A stretch of DNA of 6,822 nt from an uncultured Saprospiraceae bacterium (lineage in GTDB: Bacteria > Bacteroidota > Bacteroidia > Chitinophagales > Saprospiraceae), in assembly GCA_938033975.1 (NCBI GenBank), contig CALHKJ010000191.1, positions 1 to 6,822 of the forward strand. Direction: 5' to 3'. The notes below the pieces were generated by a model. It saw only the letters and a program-made list of their open reading frames with translations. It ran no database searches and had not been told where the DNA came from. The position numbers were made by a program, and so were the translations under genes. Below are positions 6,557 through 6,822 of the stretch, piece by piece (the first letter of the stretch is position 1; every line of letters starts with the position of its first letter).

Positions 6557-6822
6557 TTAGAGCTTAAAATTACTTTTTCTCCACATTAGAATCAAGACAA
6601 TCCCTGCAATAGCTCCTCCAAGATGCGCAAAAACAGCAATATTGGAACCCGAAAGACCTCTAAATAAGTCGATTCCAAAAAACACCAAGGCCATATATTT
6701 TGCTTTCATAGGAATAGGTGGAATCAATAACATCACTTTTACATCCGGAAACATCATAATGAAGGCAAATAGAACTCCAGATATTGCTCCTGAGGCCCCA
6801 ACTACATAACTAAAGTCTTGTG
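6557..6822 (-). CDS. Second rhomboid family intramembrane protease, N-terminal part beyond the window edge
   Basis: The reading frame stays open from its TAA (6557-6559) to the right edge (first full codon 6818-6820), giving 87 visible residues, so the gene begins outside the window. The ATG at 6755-6757 is internal: the catalytic motif lies upstream of it. The visible part begins QDFSYVVGASGAISG, the classic GxSG site with the serine as visible residue 10, and continues through hydrophobic segments to VFAHLGGAIAG, with the histidine as residue 66. The Ser-to-His distance of 56 residues equals that in the neighbouring rhomboid. The protein stops soon after the last membrane segment with a short basic end (WRKSNFKL), so it lacks the tail of its neighbour. 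It is probably the promoter-proximal visible member of the minus-strand block. In related genomes I recall mutL just upstream of such a pair, but that cannot be seen here. Confidence 0.9.
   Translation of the reverse strand, partial: QDFSYVVGASGAISGVLFAFIMMFPDVKVMLLIPPIPMKAKYMALVFFGIDLFRGLSGSNIAVFAHLGGAIAGIVLILMWRKSNFKL

Noticed and set aside
6557..6757. A free-standing 66-residue membrane protein starting at ATG 6757
   Set aside because: The frame remains open to the window edge, and the upstream codons encode the GASGAISG rhomboid active site, so this is the C-terminal end of a larger gene.
1..6822. A defence system, mobile element or phage-derived cluster
   Set aside because: Every clear gene is a common chromosomal gene with intact motifs. 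No transposase, integrase, repeat array or tRNA-like attachment site is visible.

Overview
The window looks like a housekeeping stretch of a Bacteroidota chromosome, probably from the Cytophagia or a relative. The evidence is A+T-rich DNA, starts with no clear Shine-Dalgarno sequence, Bacteroidota-style FolC and PriA sequences, and a tandem rhomboid pair followed by a membrane-anchored EEP-family protein. The phylum call is fairly secure; the class is a guess. I see no RNA gene, insertion sequence, CRISPR array or phage gene.

Layout: positions 1-132 are A+T-rich and non-coding, with an imperfect dyad (2-48) and a weak candidate promoter (76-107). Two plus-strand genes follow: folC (folylpolyglutamate/dihydrofolate synthase) and, 33 nt later, ubiX (flavin prenyltransferase). 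They converge on the minus-strand block across a 45-nt pyrimidine-rich gap at 2035-2079 with no obvious hairpin terminator.

The minus-strand block is transcribed right to left. It holds a second rhomboid gene cut by the right edge, a 38-nt gap, a complete rhomboid protease with a long C-terminal tail, an EEP-fold hydrolase with three predicted membrane segments that overlaps the rhomboid stop by one base (TAGTG), a 51-nt gap, and priA (replication-restart helicase). The spacing suggests one operon, at least from the rhomboids to the EEP gene; priA may be read through or have its own promoter.

Functionally, folC supplies polyglutamylated folates, and ubiX makes prenylated FMN for a UbiD-type decarboxylase that is not in the window. 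PriA reloads the replisome at stalled forks. The rhomboids and the EEP protein act at the inner membrane, and their substrates cannot be read from sequence. I found nothing I would call a new system. The best leads are the tandem rhomboids, with identical Ser-His spacing but different active-site motifs, and the coupled rhomboid-EEP junction.
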